From NCBI GenBank assembly GCA_945865565.1, contig CAMBEK010000001.1, positions 1 to 64,000 on the forward strand: a stretch of DNA of 64,000 nucleotides, read 5' to 3'. Of this stretch, positions 44,244 to 53,211 are shown one piece after another; the stretch's first letter is position 1; each line of letters opens with the position of its first letter. The notes beneath the pieces are model-generated. The model was not told where the DNA came from, did not search any database, and was given only the letters and a program-made list of their open reading frames with translations. The DNA comes from Pseudobacteriovorax antillogorgiicola (GTDB taxonomy: Bacteria > Bdellovibrionota_B > Oligoflexia > Oligoflexales > RGVZ01). A program made the position numbers and the translations under genes.

Positions 44244-44391
44244 TGAATGGCTCCCATGGAGGCCGCAAAATGCCTCTCTTTAAGGGAAACCACCAGATAA
44301 AATTAAGCGCGCGAGGTTCTCGATCCGGGGCGACGCCCCTTGAGACCCCGGGGTATGCATGTAAGAATATAATAATACGGGGGAATTTTGA

Positions 44392-45846
44392 TTGATCCAG
44401 GAGCATAGACTTAAACTACCTGAACGCCTTTGCCTCTATGGAATGGGCGCCATCCTGCTCATTCTGCTCTTCAGGCTGTTTGACTCCTTCACCCTTGATG
44501 AATCTGGGATGATCTACGTCCTGTCTCTCCCGGCCAAGGTGGCGTTTGAGGAATACACGCGAAACCTGCCGATGCTCTCCTTGTACGAAGCCTTCATGTG
44601 GATTTGGCTGCGCCTTGTCGGGACAGCCGAGTTTCTGGTTCGAATTCCATCCATCGTGTTCTTTCTGGCAACCTTGCTGGCCATCTACCGCATCGCAAGA
44701 ATCCAACTTGAGAGAAAACACGCCTTGCTTACCTGCCTGATTGCCACGGCAACACCCCAGGTCCAGGTTTTCGCTACCACGGCGAGGCCTTATATGATGA
44801 CGATTTTTTTCTGTACCCTATCGTTGCTGCAATTTGCGAAATGGCACGAAAAACCTAGCTCGAAAAATTTGCTGAATGGTGGTGCATGGCTCGCCATGGC
44901 TGTGTTCACGAAAATATTCGCCGTCACCCAGTTGGCCATGATCGCACCACTGGTGTGGTTAAAGGGCAAACGAGAAGACCGGTTTAAAAACATGCTGGCC
45001 TTGATCGTTTTACCGGCAATGGCCGCGGCAGTTCAGCTGCCGTTGGTGATTCACTTTCAAAAAAATGCCCACATGCACATGTTTACCAGGCAACCACCCG
45101 GGTTTCGGTATTTTCAGCATCTTGTCTTGGAACCAATCTTCACCGTCGAGGTTTGGGGGGCGATCGCAGCGCTTTTGATCCTGCGCCTGCTGAACCGCCA
45201 GGAGGATCGGTTCAAAAATTGGAAGTTTTTTTGGGCGCTGGGTTTTATGGCGTTAACGACTCCCGTTTTGATTGGACTCGCTACTTGGGCCACTGGAACA
45301 TTTCTACTTTCAGGAAAATATGCCGTTGCCGCCTACCTGCCAGCGATCCTGCTTGCCGGTTTTCTGGCCGCAACTGCAACGCAGTTGAAGTTTGCATTTC
45401 CGTTCATTTGCCTTCACCTCGGATTTGTCGGAGCGCTCTCCGCAGCAAGCCTGCCCTCCGAAAAGGAAAATTGGCGCCGGGCATTCCAACTTGCCCGCAA
45501 TACGGAGGCGGAAAGGGCGCCGACGTTGTTGCTTCATACTGGTTTTTTTGAAACGCAATTCAAGGAGTTCGAGGGCTCAGGTTTTCTCTTGTCACCCGCG
45601 CTGGTCTACAAGGTCCCTGGTCCGGTTCTTGCCGTACCTGCTTATGGAAAGAATGAATTGATAAGTTGGATCGAAAAAAATCTAAAACAGGGCGGCATCG
45701 CTTCGGATCGCAGGCCACTCCTGTTTATATCAAAGAGGCCCATGGCCCAAAAAAAGGCACTGCTGATTGCAGAAATGCTGGGCTGGGGGATTACAGGAAT
45801 TGAATTCGACCAAACTCAAGTTTGGTGGATTTTTCCGCCACATTGA
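44392..45846 (+). CDS. GT39-like polytopic membrane glycosyltransferase
   Basis: 484 residues starting at TTG with GGGGGA 7 bases upstream. About ten membrane helices. The first loop carries DSFTLDESGMIYVLSLP (acidic GT-C motif), and FATTARPYMMTIFFCTLSLL follows the pattern of ArnT/Pmt-like enzymes. The C-terminal part is soluble. A collapsed partial copy of this gene lies directly downstream (45955-46181), so this locus once held a tandem duplicate. Confidence 0.75.
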   Translation: MIQEHRLKLPERLCLYGMGAILLILLFRLFDSFTLDESGMIYVLSLPAKVAFEEYTRNLPMLSLYEAFMWIWLRLVGTAEFLVRIPSIVFFLATLLAIYRIARIQLERKHALLTCLIATATPQVQVFATTARPYMMTIFFCTLSLLQFAKWHEKPSSKNLLNGGAWLAMAVFTKIFAVTQLAMIAPLVWLKGKREDRFKNMLALIVLPAMAAAVQLPLVIHFQKNAHMHMFTRQPPGFRYFQHLVLEPIFTVEVWGAIAALLILRLLNRQEDRFKNWKFFWALGFMALTTPVLIGLATWATGTFLLSGKYAVAAYLPAILLAGFLAATATQLKFAFPFICLHLGFVGALSAASLPSEKENWRRAFQLARNTEAERAPTLLLHTGFFETQFKEFEGSGFLLSPALVYKVPGPVLAVPAYGKNELISWIEKNLKQGGIASDRRPLLFISKRPMAQKKALLIAEMLGWGITGIEFDQTQVWWIFPPH

Positions 45847-45878
45847 ATGGCCAATTACACAAGTTAAGATCGATTGAA

Positions 45879-45916
45879 ATGCATGCATGCATGCATAACT
45901 CATGCATAATGCATGC
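45879..45916. repeat. ATGC microsatellite-like tract
   Basis: Four and a half ATGC units in a row (45879-45896) are followed by CATGCAT and ATGCATGC blocks to 45916. Every block is self-complementary. It sits between the GT39 gene and its decayed copy, and may mark the recombination endpoint. Confidence 0.7.
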
Positions 45917-45954
45917 TGGCTAGAGTCGGGGAGGTGCAGTTTATGGCGAGCTTG

Positions 45955-46181
45955 CAAATTTGCGAAATGGCACGAAAAATCAGGCACTAAAAATTTGCTG
46001 AATGGTGGTGCATGGCTCGCCATGGCTGTGTTCACGAAAATATTCGCAGTCACCGCCTACCTGCCACCGATCCTCCTCGCTGGTTTTTTTGAAACGCAAT
46101 TCAAGGAGTTCGGGGGCTCAGGTTTTCTCTTGTCACCGGCGCTGGTCTAAAAGGTCCCCGGTCCAATTCTGGCCGTACCTG
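45955..46181 (+). pseudogene. Collapsed partial copy of the upstream GT39 gene
   Basis: Three segments of 44392-45846 are joined in order: 44830-44929, about 45330-45362 and about 45541-45640, with few base changes. The joins fall where source ends share short sequence (ACC/GCC and GGTTTT). The frame happens to stay open from 45902 to a TAA at 46148-46150, where the source has TAC. No membrane topology or catalytic loop is retained, so a functional product is unlikely. Confidence 0.85.
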
Positions 46182-46331
46182 ACCTCATGTCGGTCAGAAT
46201 TGCGAGCGCCCAGACTTCGTAAAATCTGTGACGCACAGCCTTTACTTCGAGCAGAAGAATCTATTATCTTTAAAGCCTATGGTGATTATTCCATACTTTA
46301 TATTTAGCTCATTTTACCAAGGGGCTTCGGA

Positions 46332-47381
46332 ATGTTATATCGTCGATACTTGTTTTTAATTTTAACTACCCTGTTTTACACAAATTGCTCTAACTCCAAA
46401 GATTCCCCAGGAGCAGATGGAGGACAGGCCTATGCTTTCACCGCCTCCGTCAATAGCAAAATATCGATAAAAAGTAGCGTAGCGAGTTTACATGGGAACG
46501 CGCTGATTCAAGAGAAACCATCCATGAAATTAGCGACAGGCCCTACGTTATGTTCGAGTGTTGTTTGTTTTACCCCGACTGCTCTGACCGGAAAATACTA
46601 CGGAACTGGATTCTTGATTCAATCCGCAGGTAATGGGATGACGGCATATTTTGGCCAAAACACATGGTCCGACATTACAGGAACATCCATCTCATACGAT
46701 TTTGATGCGGCGAATCCAATAACCAATGCCGGAACATTAAACTGTTGCAATGGTACCGGGGATCTCTCCTCAGAGAATACTTATATCGAAAACGTTATTT
46801 ACCTTTTTGGCTATCTGGATGCGACATTTACCGTTTCTGGCGTCACAAGTAACACAGCAATGAATCAAGAATTTACTGTGCGATTTGTTTTGGCTGACGA
46901 CGCAGTGGCCGGCGGAAAGCGGGGGGATTTATTGCTCAAGGATCCAAGCGACGGAATCTTTAAATGGATCGACAAATCCACATCGGCAGGTGGTATTGTA
47001 GGTGAGGGTGCGTTAGTGGCATCGCGTCCCACTGTGCCTATCACCATGAATACGTCTGTGGCTAACTGGACTAATCCTTTTGGCACAGACAAAGGTAATC
47101 AAAAGATTCCGGTCATCTATGCACCCGTAGTGACAGCCGTTGAAAATGACAAGTTTGTGGTCACGGAATCTGAACTTGCTACCGCCGGTCGCACCTACAA
47201 CTTCGGATTTGACCCAACAAATTTTGTGATGTTTCCCGAACTCCTGACTGCTGACAAGAACATGATCTATTCGTACGTTCAACTGCTGTCAAAAATCCAT
47301 CTTGGCGGGCTTCCTCATAGTGCGCAATCAATGGGCGTCGGCAATCCCGCAGGTACCCTTTTAAAAGTTACAGGGCCCTAA
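46332..47381 (+). CDS. Putative lipoprotein, unknown
   Basis: 349 residues. The N-terminus MLYRRYLFLILTTLFYTNC is a short lipoprotein signal with Cys19. The mature protein is Thr/Ser/Gly-rich and strand-like with Cys clusters (LCSSVVCF, LNCCNGTGD). No family recognised. Base composition looks more AT-rich than neighbours (AAA, ATA and TTA codons common near the start). Together with the flanking pseudogene and tRNA this suggests an acquired gene. RBS GGGGCTTCGG is modest. Confidence 0.6.
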   Translation: MLYRRYLFLILTTLFYTNCSNSKDSPGADGGQAYAFTASVNSKISIKSSVASLHGNALIQEKPSMKLATGPTLCSSVVCFTPTALTGKYYGTGFLIQSAGNGMTAYFGQNTWSDITGTSISYDFDAANPITNAGTLNCCNGTGDLSSENTYIENVIYLFGYLDATFTVSGVTSNTAMNQEFTVRFVLADDAVAGGKRGDLLLKDPSDGIFKWIDKSTSAGGIVGEGALVASRPTVPITMNTSVANWTNPFGTDKGNQKIPVIYAPVVTAVENDKFVVTESELATAGRTYNFGFDPTNFVMFPELLTADKNMIYSYVQLLSKIHLGGLPHSAQSMGVGNPAGTLLKVTGP

Positions 47382-47451
47382 AACTTTGCGGAGCGCTTTG
47401 ACGCGATGGTTATGCCGTCCCGGTTCAGCTCAAGTCTCGCGGCAGCGGCTA

Positions 47452-47517
47452 GCCTCGTTGAGAAGCCTTACCGAATATTCTTGCTGCTGGTAGCACCCAC
47501 TGGCAGCAAATCGAGGC
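47452..47517. other. Nested inverted repeats, possible structured RNA
   Basis: Outer arms GCCTCG (47452-47457) and CGAGGC (47512-47517) enclose inner arms TTGCTGC (47481-47487) and GCAGCAA (47503-47509). It sits in the 250-base gap between the lipoprotein gene and tRNA-Pro. No poly-T follows, so it is not a standard terminator. Nothing else is visible in this gap. Confidence 0.35.
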
Positions 47518-47629
47518 ATCGCCGGTAAATCTCGCGAAATGGTAGTAATGGTTTTGATTTCGGATCTGAAGTCAGTTCTAGTTACTTTGGTTAGTCAGAA
47601 CTTACTGACTTGTTACTGGTCTAAAAAAA

Positions 47630-47705
47630 TGGTCGGGGTGACAGGATTCGAACCTGCGACCTCGTCGTCCCGAACGACGCGCGCTACCAACTGCGCTACA
47701 CCCCG
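47630..47705 (-). tRNA. tRNA-Pro (anticodon CGG)
   Basis: 76 bases on the reverse strand with encoded CCA. Acceptor CGGGGTG pairs with CACCCCG. The anticodon arm CGTCG-TTCGGGA-CGACG gives anticodon CGG, and the T-arm is GCAGG-TTCGAAT-CCTGT. It lies 44 bases past the stop of the GH13 gene. Confidence 0.95.
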
Positions 47706-47749
47706 ATTTGGATGGGATCCCCCGAAGGGATTTTCTGAAAGAGAGCCGA

Positions 47750-49471
47750 TTATGTACTGCGCTTTTTGCGGGTTGTCGATAGGACAATCATCGACCCGTC
47801 GGTGAGTTCTACCGGCAAAACACCGGCCTTAACGGCGTACTCGCGACCAGTCAAAATGTCCTCGTAAAGTCCATCTGGCATCGTCAAGTCCCTGATTTCA
47901 AAGCGGTCTGAACCAGTGCGGGGATTTTTCGAGGTCGCGAAGAAAACCTTATGTTCGCCGTCGACCCGTTCAAAAGCCACAATGTGCTTGGTCAGGTGAA
48001 CCAAGTGGGTTGAACCGTAACGCAAGGCTGGATTGGACTTGCGAAGTCCAGCCAGGCGCTGGATCAAACGATAGAAGTCGTGGCCCTCATTAAAGGACTG
48101 CATCATTGGACGATTGTAGGGATCGCCGTTGTCGCCGGGAATAAAAAGATCCTGTTCGAGTCCGTAATAAACGCAGGGGACACCACGCATCGCAAACATG
48201 AGGCCGATTGTTTGGCGCATCCGCCGGGCTTCAAGGCCTTCCCCACGCAGGCGTGACATGTCGTGATTGTCGATGAAGGTGACCAAGCCACGCGCGTCGC
48301 CCAACTCAGGATCCGCAGACCACAGGCGGGGCAACAGGTCAAAGCTGGCGTCTTCCATAAATGCTTTTTTTGCCGCATAGCGAAGTTCAAAATCAAAGAG
48401 GGTCATCTTGTTGCGGCGGTAAAAATCACGGAAAGTCGGCATGCCGGTCCACTCGCCGTAGAATTCTCCGATGTTTTCCATACGGCCGTAGCGGTTTTCC
48501 AGATAGCCTTCAAGGTCTTGCCAAAACGGGGTCGGGACGTGTCGGACGGCATCAAACCGGAAGCCAACCAGATTTGGGACCTTTTCCATCCAAAAATCGT
48601 GGGAATCATAGAGGTATTTTTTTACCTCCGGAACCGTCTGGTCAAGATCGCCCAGAGACACGAGCTGGTGGTTTTCAAGTTCAAAAGTGTCGCTGAAGTC
48701 CTGGATTGGGCCGTAGGGGTGAAACCAGCCGTCTCCGGAATCCAAACTGGCCATGAATTCGCCATTGCGGAAGATGCTGCCGCGGCGGGCGGCTGCCGGA
48801 AGTCCCGGGACTGGATTCACCCGGTTCAAGTATTCCAAGCTTTCAAGCGTGGCGTTGGCAGGGTTGGTATGGTTGTTCACCGTGTCCATGTAGATGCCAA
48901 GCTCTGGTCCTGACTTGCGGCCGAGTTCTTCCATGATGGAAAAATCCTGCGTGCCCTTGTCAGTAAAGAACGGATTCAGCCGGAAGGCGTCTGCCATCCA
49001 GTAGCCATGATAGGAGGTAACTTCGACGCGCTTGCCGTTGCGGGTAAACGGAACCACAACGTGTTGATTTTCAAAAACTGGCGTCAGCCAAAGGCGTGTT
49101 GCACCAAGGCGCTTGATGTAGGGCAGGTGGTTGATGACTCCACGCAGGTCGCCCCCAAAATACTTCATGAAATTCTGGTGTTTCGGATCGCAAAACCGGC
49201 CTTCGTGAAGGCAGTCGTTGGACTTGTTGCCGTTGGCAAAGCGGTCGATAAAAACCTGGTAGATGACTTCGTTTCCGATGGCTTTCGGTGGAGTAGAAGA
49301 CGCTGGATCGTGATGGCGGAACCAGTCGTTGCGTGAGGCACTTTCGACATCTGCACTGCGGTCGATGCCACGAGCGACGGGTGGTTTCGCCTGGGTGGTG
49401 GTTGCGCAAATACCGCACGTCATTGCAAAAACAAAAAACCACTTCGACATGTTGGACGTCATATAAATCAT
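47750..49471 (-). CDS. Secreted alpha-amylase family (GH13) enzyme
   Basis: 573 residues. Signal peptide SKWFFVFAMTCGICATTTQA. The (beta/alpha)8 barrel shows all four GH13 regions: DTVNNH (region I), GFRFDAVRH with the nucleophile Asp (II), GEFYGEW with the acid/base Glu (III) and FIDNHD (IV). VIYQVFIDRFANGN and KYFGGDLRGVINHLPYIK resemble cyclodextrin glucanotransferase or maltogenic-amylase-type enzymes. A short beta domain ends the protein; no starch-binding module is visible. The ATG at 49471 overlaps the GT9 stop (ATGA). Starch or glycogen-like glucans are the likely substrate. Confidence 0.9.
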   Translation of the reverse strand: MIYMTSNMSKWFFVFAMTCGICATTTQAKPPVARGIDRSADVESASRNDWFRHHDPASSTPPKAIGNEVIYQVFIDRFANGNKSNDCLHEGRFCDPKHQNFMKYFGGDLRGVINHLPYIKRLGATRLWLTPVFENQHVVVPFTRNGKRVEVTSYHGYWMADAFRLNPFFTDKGTQDFSIMEELGRKSGPELGIYMDTVNNHTNPANATLESLEYLNRVNPVPGLPAAARRGSIFRNGEFMASLDSGDGWFHPYGPIQDFSDTFELENHQLVSLGDLDQTVPEVKKYLYDSHDFWMEKVPNLVGFRFDAVRHVPTPFWQDLEGYLENRYGRMENIGEFYGEWTGMPTFRDFYRRNKMTLFDFELRYAAKKAFMEDASFDLLPRLWSADPELGDARGLVTFIDNHDMSRLRGEGLEARRMRQTIGLMFAMRGVPCVYYGLEQDLFIPGDNGDPYNRPMMQSFNEGHDFYRLIQRLAGLRKSNPALRYGSTHLVHLTKHIVAFERVDGEHKVFFATSKNPRTGSDRFEIRDLTMPDGLYEDILTGREYAVKAGVLPVELTDGSMIVLSTTRKKRST

Positions 49472-50643
49472 TTCTTCCCACCAAAAACATCACTAGTCAG
49501 GATATCAGCCGTGGCAGAACGGATGGCCTCCACGGAAACCTCGTTGAAACACTTGGGCTCGTTGGTGCAGCTTTTTTTCCAGCACGGCGAACACCCCACC
49601 GCCGCCTGGATCTTGGCACCACGGTCGTAAAGATCGACCTCTTGGGAACAGCTCACGCCAAACCAGGCGATGACTGGCTTCTTCAAGGCAATCGCAATGT
49701 GCATGCCAAGGGAACAGCCCGAAAGAACCAAATCTGCAGCATCCATCCACAGCATGCCTGAACGAAGGCCACCTGTAGTCGGCGTATTGATCACGCCGTC
49801 GTCATTGGCAAAGGCTGCTTTCATTGCTGCCTGACGCTCGGTGTCCTCGCGCCCGCCAAGCAGCGCCACAGCGCAGTCCGGAAAAGCCTCGCGCCACATG
49901 CGGATCACTTCGATCGAACGCTCGACGGTAAATTTCTTGTAAGGGTAAAGCAGCGAACAGCCCGTGTTGTATCCAATGATGGCACGCCAAGGTGCGACTT
50001 CGTTGCTCGCGCTGGAGGCGCCCTCGCCGTTGCGATTCAGCAGGCCCGCACGACGCACGGCAACTTCAGCAATCTCTGCCTCGCGCAAGTCGAGGACATA
50101 AGGATCACGCCGCCAGGGCAAAGCCATCGACTCTGTGATTTGCTGGGTCTCGGCTTTCTGATTGATAAAGAACTTGAGCTCGTCGCTCAGACCAACGTCG
50201 TACTGGTAGTTGGCCTCTGGATTCAGGGGCCGGATGACGCCGTTGGTGTCCAAGCCAAAACCGCGCTTGTCCGTTGCCTGGATGCGTTCGGCCAAGGCTC
50301 CGGCTTCGATGGATTTGTCGACAGCGAGCATCACGTCAAACTTCAAATGTTCCAAGACAGGCTGAGTGGCGGCATCCACCACCAGCAAGCGGTCGATCAA
50401 ACGATTGTTATCCAGCAGGGCTTTGGCGTTGGGGTAGGTGATCCAAGTCACGTGACAACCAGGCCATTGGCGTTTTATGGCCGGCAGCAGGCAGGTGGAC
50501 CGCAAGACGGCTCCCAAAGCCTCAAGGCTCAAGACCGCAATTCGTTTGGTGACAGGCTCATAGTGCGAACAGCCGTCGCAGGGCCGCTTCCATGCGCATG
50601 GCTTGTAGCCGGTGAAGTATTTACAATCGAAACGATACGCCAT
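49468..50643 (-). CDS. Glycosyltransferase family 9 (heptosyltransferase-like)
   Basis: Cytoplasmic GT-B enzyme of the LPS heptosyltransferase family. KRIAVLSLEALGAVLRSTCLLP is the N-terminal Rossmann start, VALLGGREDTER and DLVLSGCSLGMHIAIALKKPV form the nucleotide-sugar site. Ahead of this is a Cys-rich leader (DCKYFTGYKPCAWKRPCDGC, four Cys), and CSPCWKKSCTNEPKC near the C-terminus adds four more. That could be a metal site. Start chosen at ATG 50643; a TTG at 50667 is the alternative. Coupled to the GH13 gene. Confidence 0.85.
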   Translation of the reverse strand: MAYRFDCKYFTGYKPCAWKRPCDGCSHYEPVTKRIAVLSLEALGAVLRSTCLLPAIKRQWPGCHVTWITYPNAKALLDNNRLIDRLLVVDAATQPVLEHLKFDVMLAVDKSIEAGALAERIQATDKRGFGLDTNGVIRPLNPEANYQYDVGLSDELKFFINQKAETQQITESMALPWRRDPYVLDLREAEIAEVAVRRAGLLNRNGEGASSASNEVAPWRAIIGYNTGCSLLYPYKKFTVERSIEVIRMWREAFPDCAVALLGGREDTERQAAMKAAFANDDGVINTPTTGGLRSGMLWMDAADLVLSGCSLGMHIAIALKKPVIAWFGVSCSQEVDLYDRGAKIQAAVGCSPCWKKSCTNEPKCFNEVSVEAIRSATADILTSDVFGGKK

Positions 50644-50686
50644 AGCGATACCGATTCCATCCGCCAAGGGTTATAATCTTGTCACC

Positions 50687-51679
50687 ATGACAAAAAAACA
50701 CACAGTGACATCCACAGCAAGCACAACGACCACCATCCGGATCCTCCGGACATCCAGCCGCGAACAGCAGGATCTTCTTCCCGGCAAGCTCAAGGAGTTT
50801 GAACGCGCGGGATTCCAGGTGATCTTTGAAGATCTTCCGGCAGATCCCGAGTGGGCTTACGTCGCGGCTCCGACTGAACTTAGAGCCAACCTGCTTAGCA
50901 CAGCTCTGCTCGAAAATGAATCATCTGTTGTGATGTGCGCCCGGGGTGGCTACGGCGCGTCGGATCTCCTGCCCTTATTGCCGTGGGATTTGCTGCGCAA
51001 AAAAGCAGCAGCGCCAAAATTATTGATAGGATTTTCAGACACTTCCGCCTTGCACAGCGCTCTGTGGCAACAACTCGGATGGGTTGGTGTCCACGGCCCC
51101 ATGCCGGCGACTTCCCTTTGGCCTGAAGGTGCCATTGAAAACCAAGCCCTGGCTCCCGACGTTGGACGGTTGCTGGATTTGATTCGCGGAAAGATTGATG
51201 GAAGCTCTGTGAACCTGCAGTACGTTCCGTCGAACAACATTCCAGGACCGGTCGAGGTGCACGGCTGGCTTTTTGGCGGATGCTTTTCGGTACTAACCAA
51301 TTTAATCGGAACCCCCTATTTGCCAGCAAGTTTTGACGGGGCGATTTTGTTTTTCGAAGATATCGGAGAACACCCTGCGCGCCTCGCCAGATTTCTGAAT
51401 CAGTGGCAGCAGGCCGGACTTTTAAATGGCGTCCGCGCGATCGTCTGGGGGACCTTGACCCAACTCGGTCAAAACATCCCGGACTGTAGTGATTTCGTTT
51501 ACTCTGAGTTGGCCAAGCGCGTCGGCCATATCCCGAGCTATCGCAGCCAGGAATTTGGTCATGTTGCCCCGAACTGGCCCCTTGGAATCGGTGCGAAGGC
51601 AAAGGTTTCTCATTCCAAAACAGGTGCCGTTAAACTCGAGTGGAACTTCGGGCAATCATCACAGGGAGCCGTATCGTGA
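50687..51679 (+). CDS. ldcA: LD-carboxypeptidase (peptidase S66 family)
   Basis: Serine peptidase that trims the terminal D-Ala from murein tetrapeptides in the cytoplasm. SVVMCARGGYGASDLLPLL, the nucleophile region LIGFSDTSALHSALW, Glu in FFEDIGEHPARLARFLN and His in FGHVAPNWPLGIG make the Ser-Glu-His triad. The Thr/Ser-rich first 20 residues are unlike the family. The ATG at 50687 is preferred over in-frame codons further upstream that overlap the divergent GT9 gene. Its stop overlaps the GTG of mpl, so the two are translationally coupled. Confidence 0.9.
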   Translation: MTKKHTVTSTASTTTTIRILRTSSREQQDLLPGKLKEFERAGFQVIFEDLPADPEWAYVAAPTELRANLLSTALLENESSVVMCARGGYGASDLLPLLPWDLLRKKAAAPKLLIGFSDTSALHSALWQQLGWVGVHGPMPATSLWPEGAIENQALAPDVGRLLDLIRGKIDGSSVNLQYVPSNNIPGPVEVHGWLFGGCFSVLTNLIGTPYLPASFDGAILFFEDIGEHPARLARFLNQWQQAGLLNGVRAIVWGTLTQLGQNIPDCSDFVYSELAKRVGHIPSYRSQEFGHVAPNWPLGIGAKAKVSHSKTGAVKLEWNFGQSSQGAVS

Positions 51680-53133
51680 AAAAGAAGAAAATTTATTTCG
51701 TGGGTATCGGCGGAACCGGAATGGCCTCGGTGGCTGGATTGCTGCAGGAGGCCGGTTATGAAATATCTGGCAGTGACGTTGGTATTTACCCGCCGATGTC
51801 GACCATGCTTGAAGAACTAAAGATTCCAGTTTTCACTCCATATAATGAAGAGAACTTAAAACGGACAAAGCCCGATCTGGCGGTCATCGCCAATGCATTG
51901 AGCCGGGGAAATCCCGAACTGGAATACGTCCTGGCAGCCGGAATCCCCTACACAAGTTTTCCGGCGATTTGCGGCGAAACTTTCATCAAATCGCGAATTG
52001 GCGTGGTGGTGACGGGAACCCACGGTAAAACCACAACGACTTCGATCCTTGCGCACATGCTGACCGAACTTGGCGAAGATCCAAGCTTCGTGGTCGGTGG
52101 CATTCCGCGCAATTTCCCGCGCAGCTTTCATCTTGGCAACGGAAAAACTTTCGTCATTGAGGGCGATGAATACGATACAGCCTTCTTCGATAAGGGACCC
52201 AAGTTCCTGCACTATCACCCGCACCATCTGATTTTGAACAACCTTGAATTTGACCATGCCGACATCTATCCAAACGTCGAGGCAATCGAGGCACAGTTTG
52301 TAAAATTATGCGCATTAGTACCTTCTGAAGGAGTCATTTTTGCCAATGTCGACGACCCTGGAATTGCCCGCCTGATAAAAAAAATATCGCCAAAGGCCAA
52401 AGTGATTCGCGTGGCCGCAATGGGCGAGTCCAGCGAGGCTGACGTCTCGGTGGGCGATGTCACTGCGACGGCGGAACGCCCGGGTGAGCAGACGTGGAGG
52501 GCAAGCATCAAAACGAGAACCCTCGGGACGGTCACAATCCAAACCCATCTGTCGGGCAAACATAACATTGCCAATATCGCCCAGGTCATCGCCTGTGTGG
52601 AGTCACTGGCCGAAGGCGGACATTTAAAAAACAAGCTGGACGGGGCGCGAATCCAAGCGGCTCTGGCCTCGTTTAAAAACGTAAAGCGGCGCCTGGACCA
52701 TCTCGTAAGCGTTGGGGGAGTAGATGTTTACGAAGATTTCGCCCACCATCCAACCGCCGTTGGACTGGTGATTGATGGCTTTCGCACGGTTTTTCCACAA
52801 CGCCGCCTTTTGGTCGCCTTTGACCCTAGAAACGCAACGAGCCGCCGCAACGTATTTCAGGATGCGTTTGCTCAAAAATTAGGCAAAGCGGACCGGGTTT
52901 TTATTGGCCCCTGTCCCGAGGACAAACGGATTCCTGAAGGGCAGCGAATGAATACCGACGCCATGGCTCAAGCTATTGGCGGGAAAGCCAAAGCCTACGT
53001 GACCCATGAGGATTTATTGGACGAGCTTGGGGCCGAACTCAAACCAGGGGATGCCGTTATTTTCATGTCCAGCGGAAGCTTCAACGGCATCCAACACCAG
53101 CTCGCTGAAAAGCTGAAATCGATCCAACCATAA
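51676..53133 (+). CDS. mpl: UDP-N-acetylmuramate:L-Ala-gamma-D-Glu-meso-DAP ligase
   Basis: Recycling ligase that reattaches the murein tripeptide to UDP-MurNAc. The GTG at 51676 follows GGGAG and overlaps the ldcA stop. KIYFVGIGGTGMASVAGLLQ opens the Rossmann domain, VTGTHGKTTTTSILAHML is the P-loop of Mur ligases, and FVIEGDEYDTAFFDKGPKFL distinguishes Mpl from MurC. The C-terminal DYAHHPT-like motif here reads DFAHHPTAVGLVI. 485 residues, slightly longer than E. coli Mpl (457). Confidence 0.94.
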   Translation: MKKKKIYFVGIGGTGMASVAGLLQEAGYEISGSDVGIYPPMSTMLEELKIPVFTPYNEENLKRTKPDLAVIANALSRGNPELEYVLAAGIPYTSFPAICGETFIKSRIGVVVTGTHGKTTTTSILAHMLTELGEDPSFVVGGIPRNFPRSFHLGNGKTFVIEGDEYDTAFFDKGPKFLHYHPHHLILNNLEFDHADIYPNVEAIEAQFVKLCALVPSEGVIFANVDDPGIARLIKKISPKAKVIRVAAMGESSEADVSVGDVTATAERPGEQTWRASIKTRTLGTVTIQTHLSGKHNIANIAQVIACVESLAEGGHLKNKLDGARIQAALASFKNVKRRLDHLVSVGGVDVYEDFAHHPTAVGLVIDGFRTVFPQRRLLVAFDPRNATSRRNVFQDAFAQKLGKADRVFIGPCPEDKRIPEGQRMNTDAMAQAIGGKAKAYVTHEDLLDELGAELKPGDAVIFMSSGSFNGIQHQLAEKLKSIQP

Positions 53134-53211
53134 ATCAGTGATGTTAAGAGCTTGCAATTTTAACCGGGACTCGGCAGGCTACCCTTAGCGATTAATCGAA
53201 GGAGACCTCGC

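Larger units (their letters stand above)
45847..46331. other. Gene-poor stretch between the GT39 gene and a lipoprotein gene
   Basis: About 485 bases with no intact gene. It contains the GCAT repeat tract (45879-45916), the rearranged GT39 fragment (45955-46181) and, from about 46185, AT-rich sequence that probably holds the promoter of the lipoprotein at 46332. Confidence 0.6.

Noticed and set aside
44324-44355. CCGGGG/CCCCGG inverted repeat as a terminator
   Set aside because: No T-run follows on either strand and its position upstream of two divergent genes does not suit termination.
45902-46150. 82-residue open frame as a real small gene
   Set aside because: It is composed of three pieces of the upstream GT39 gene joined by deletions, with no complete domain.
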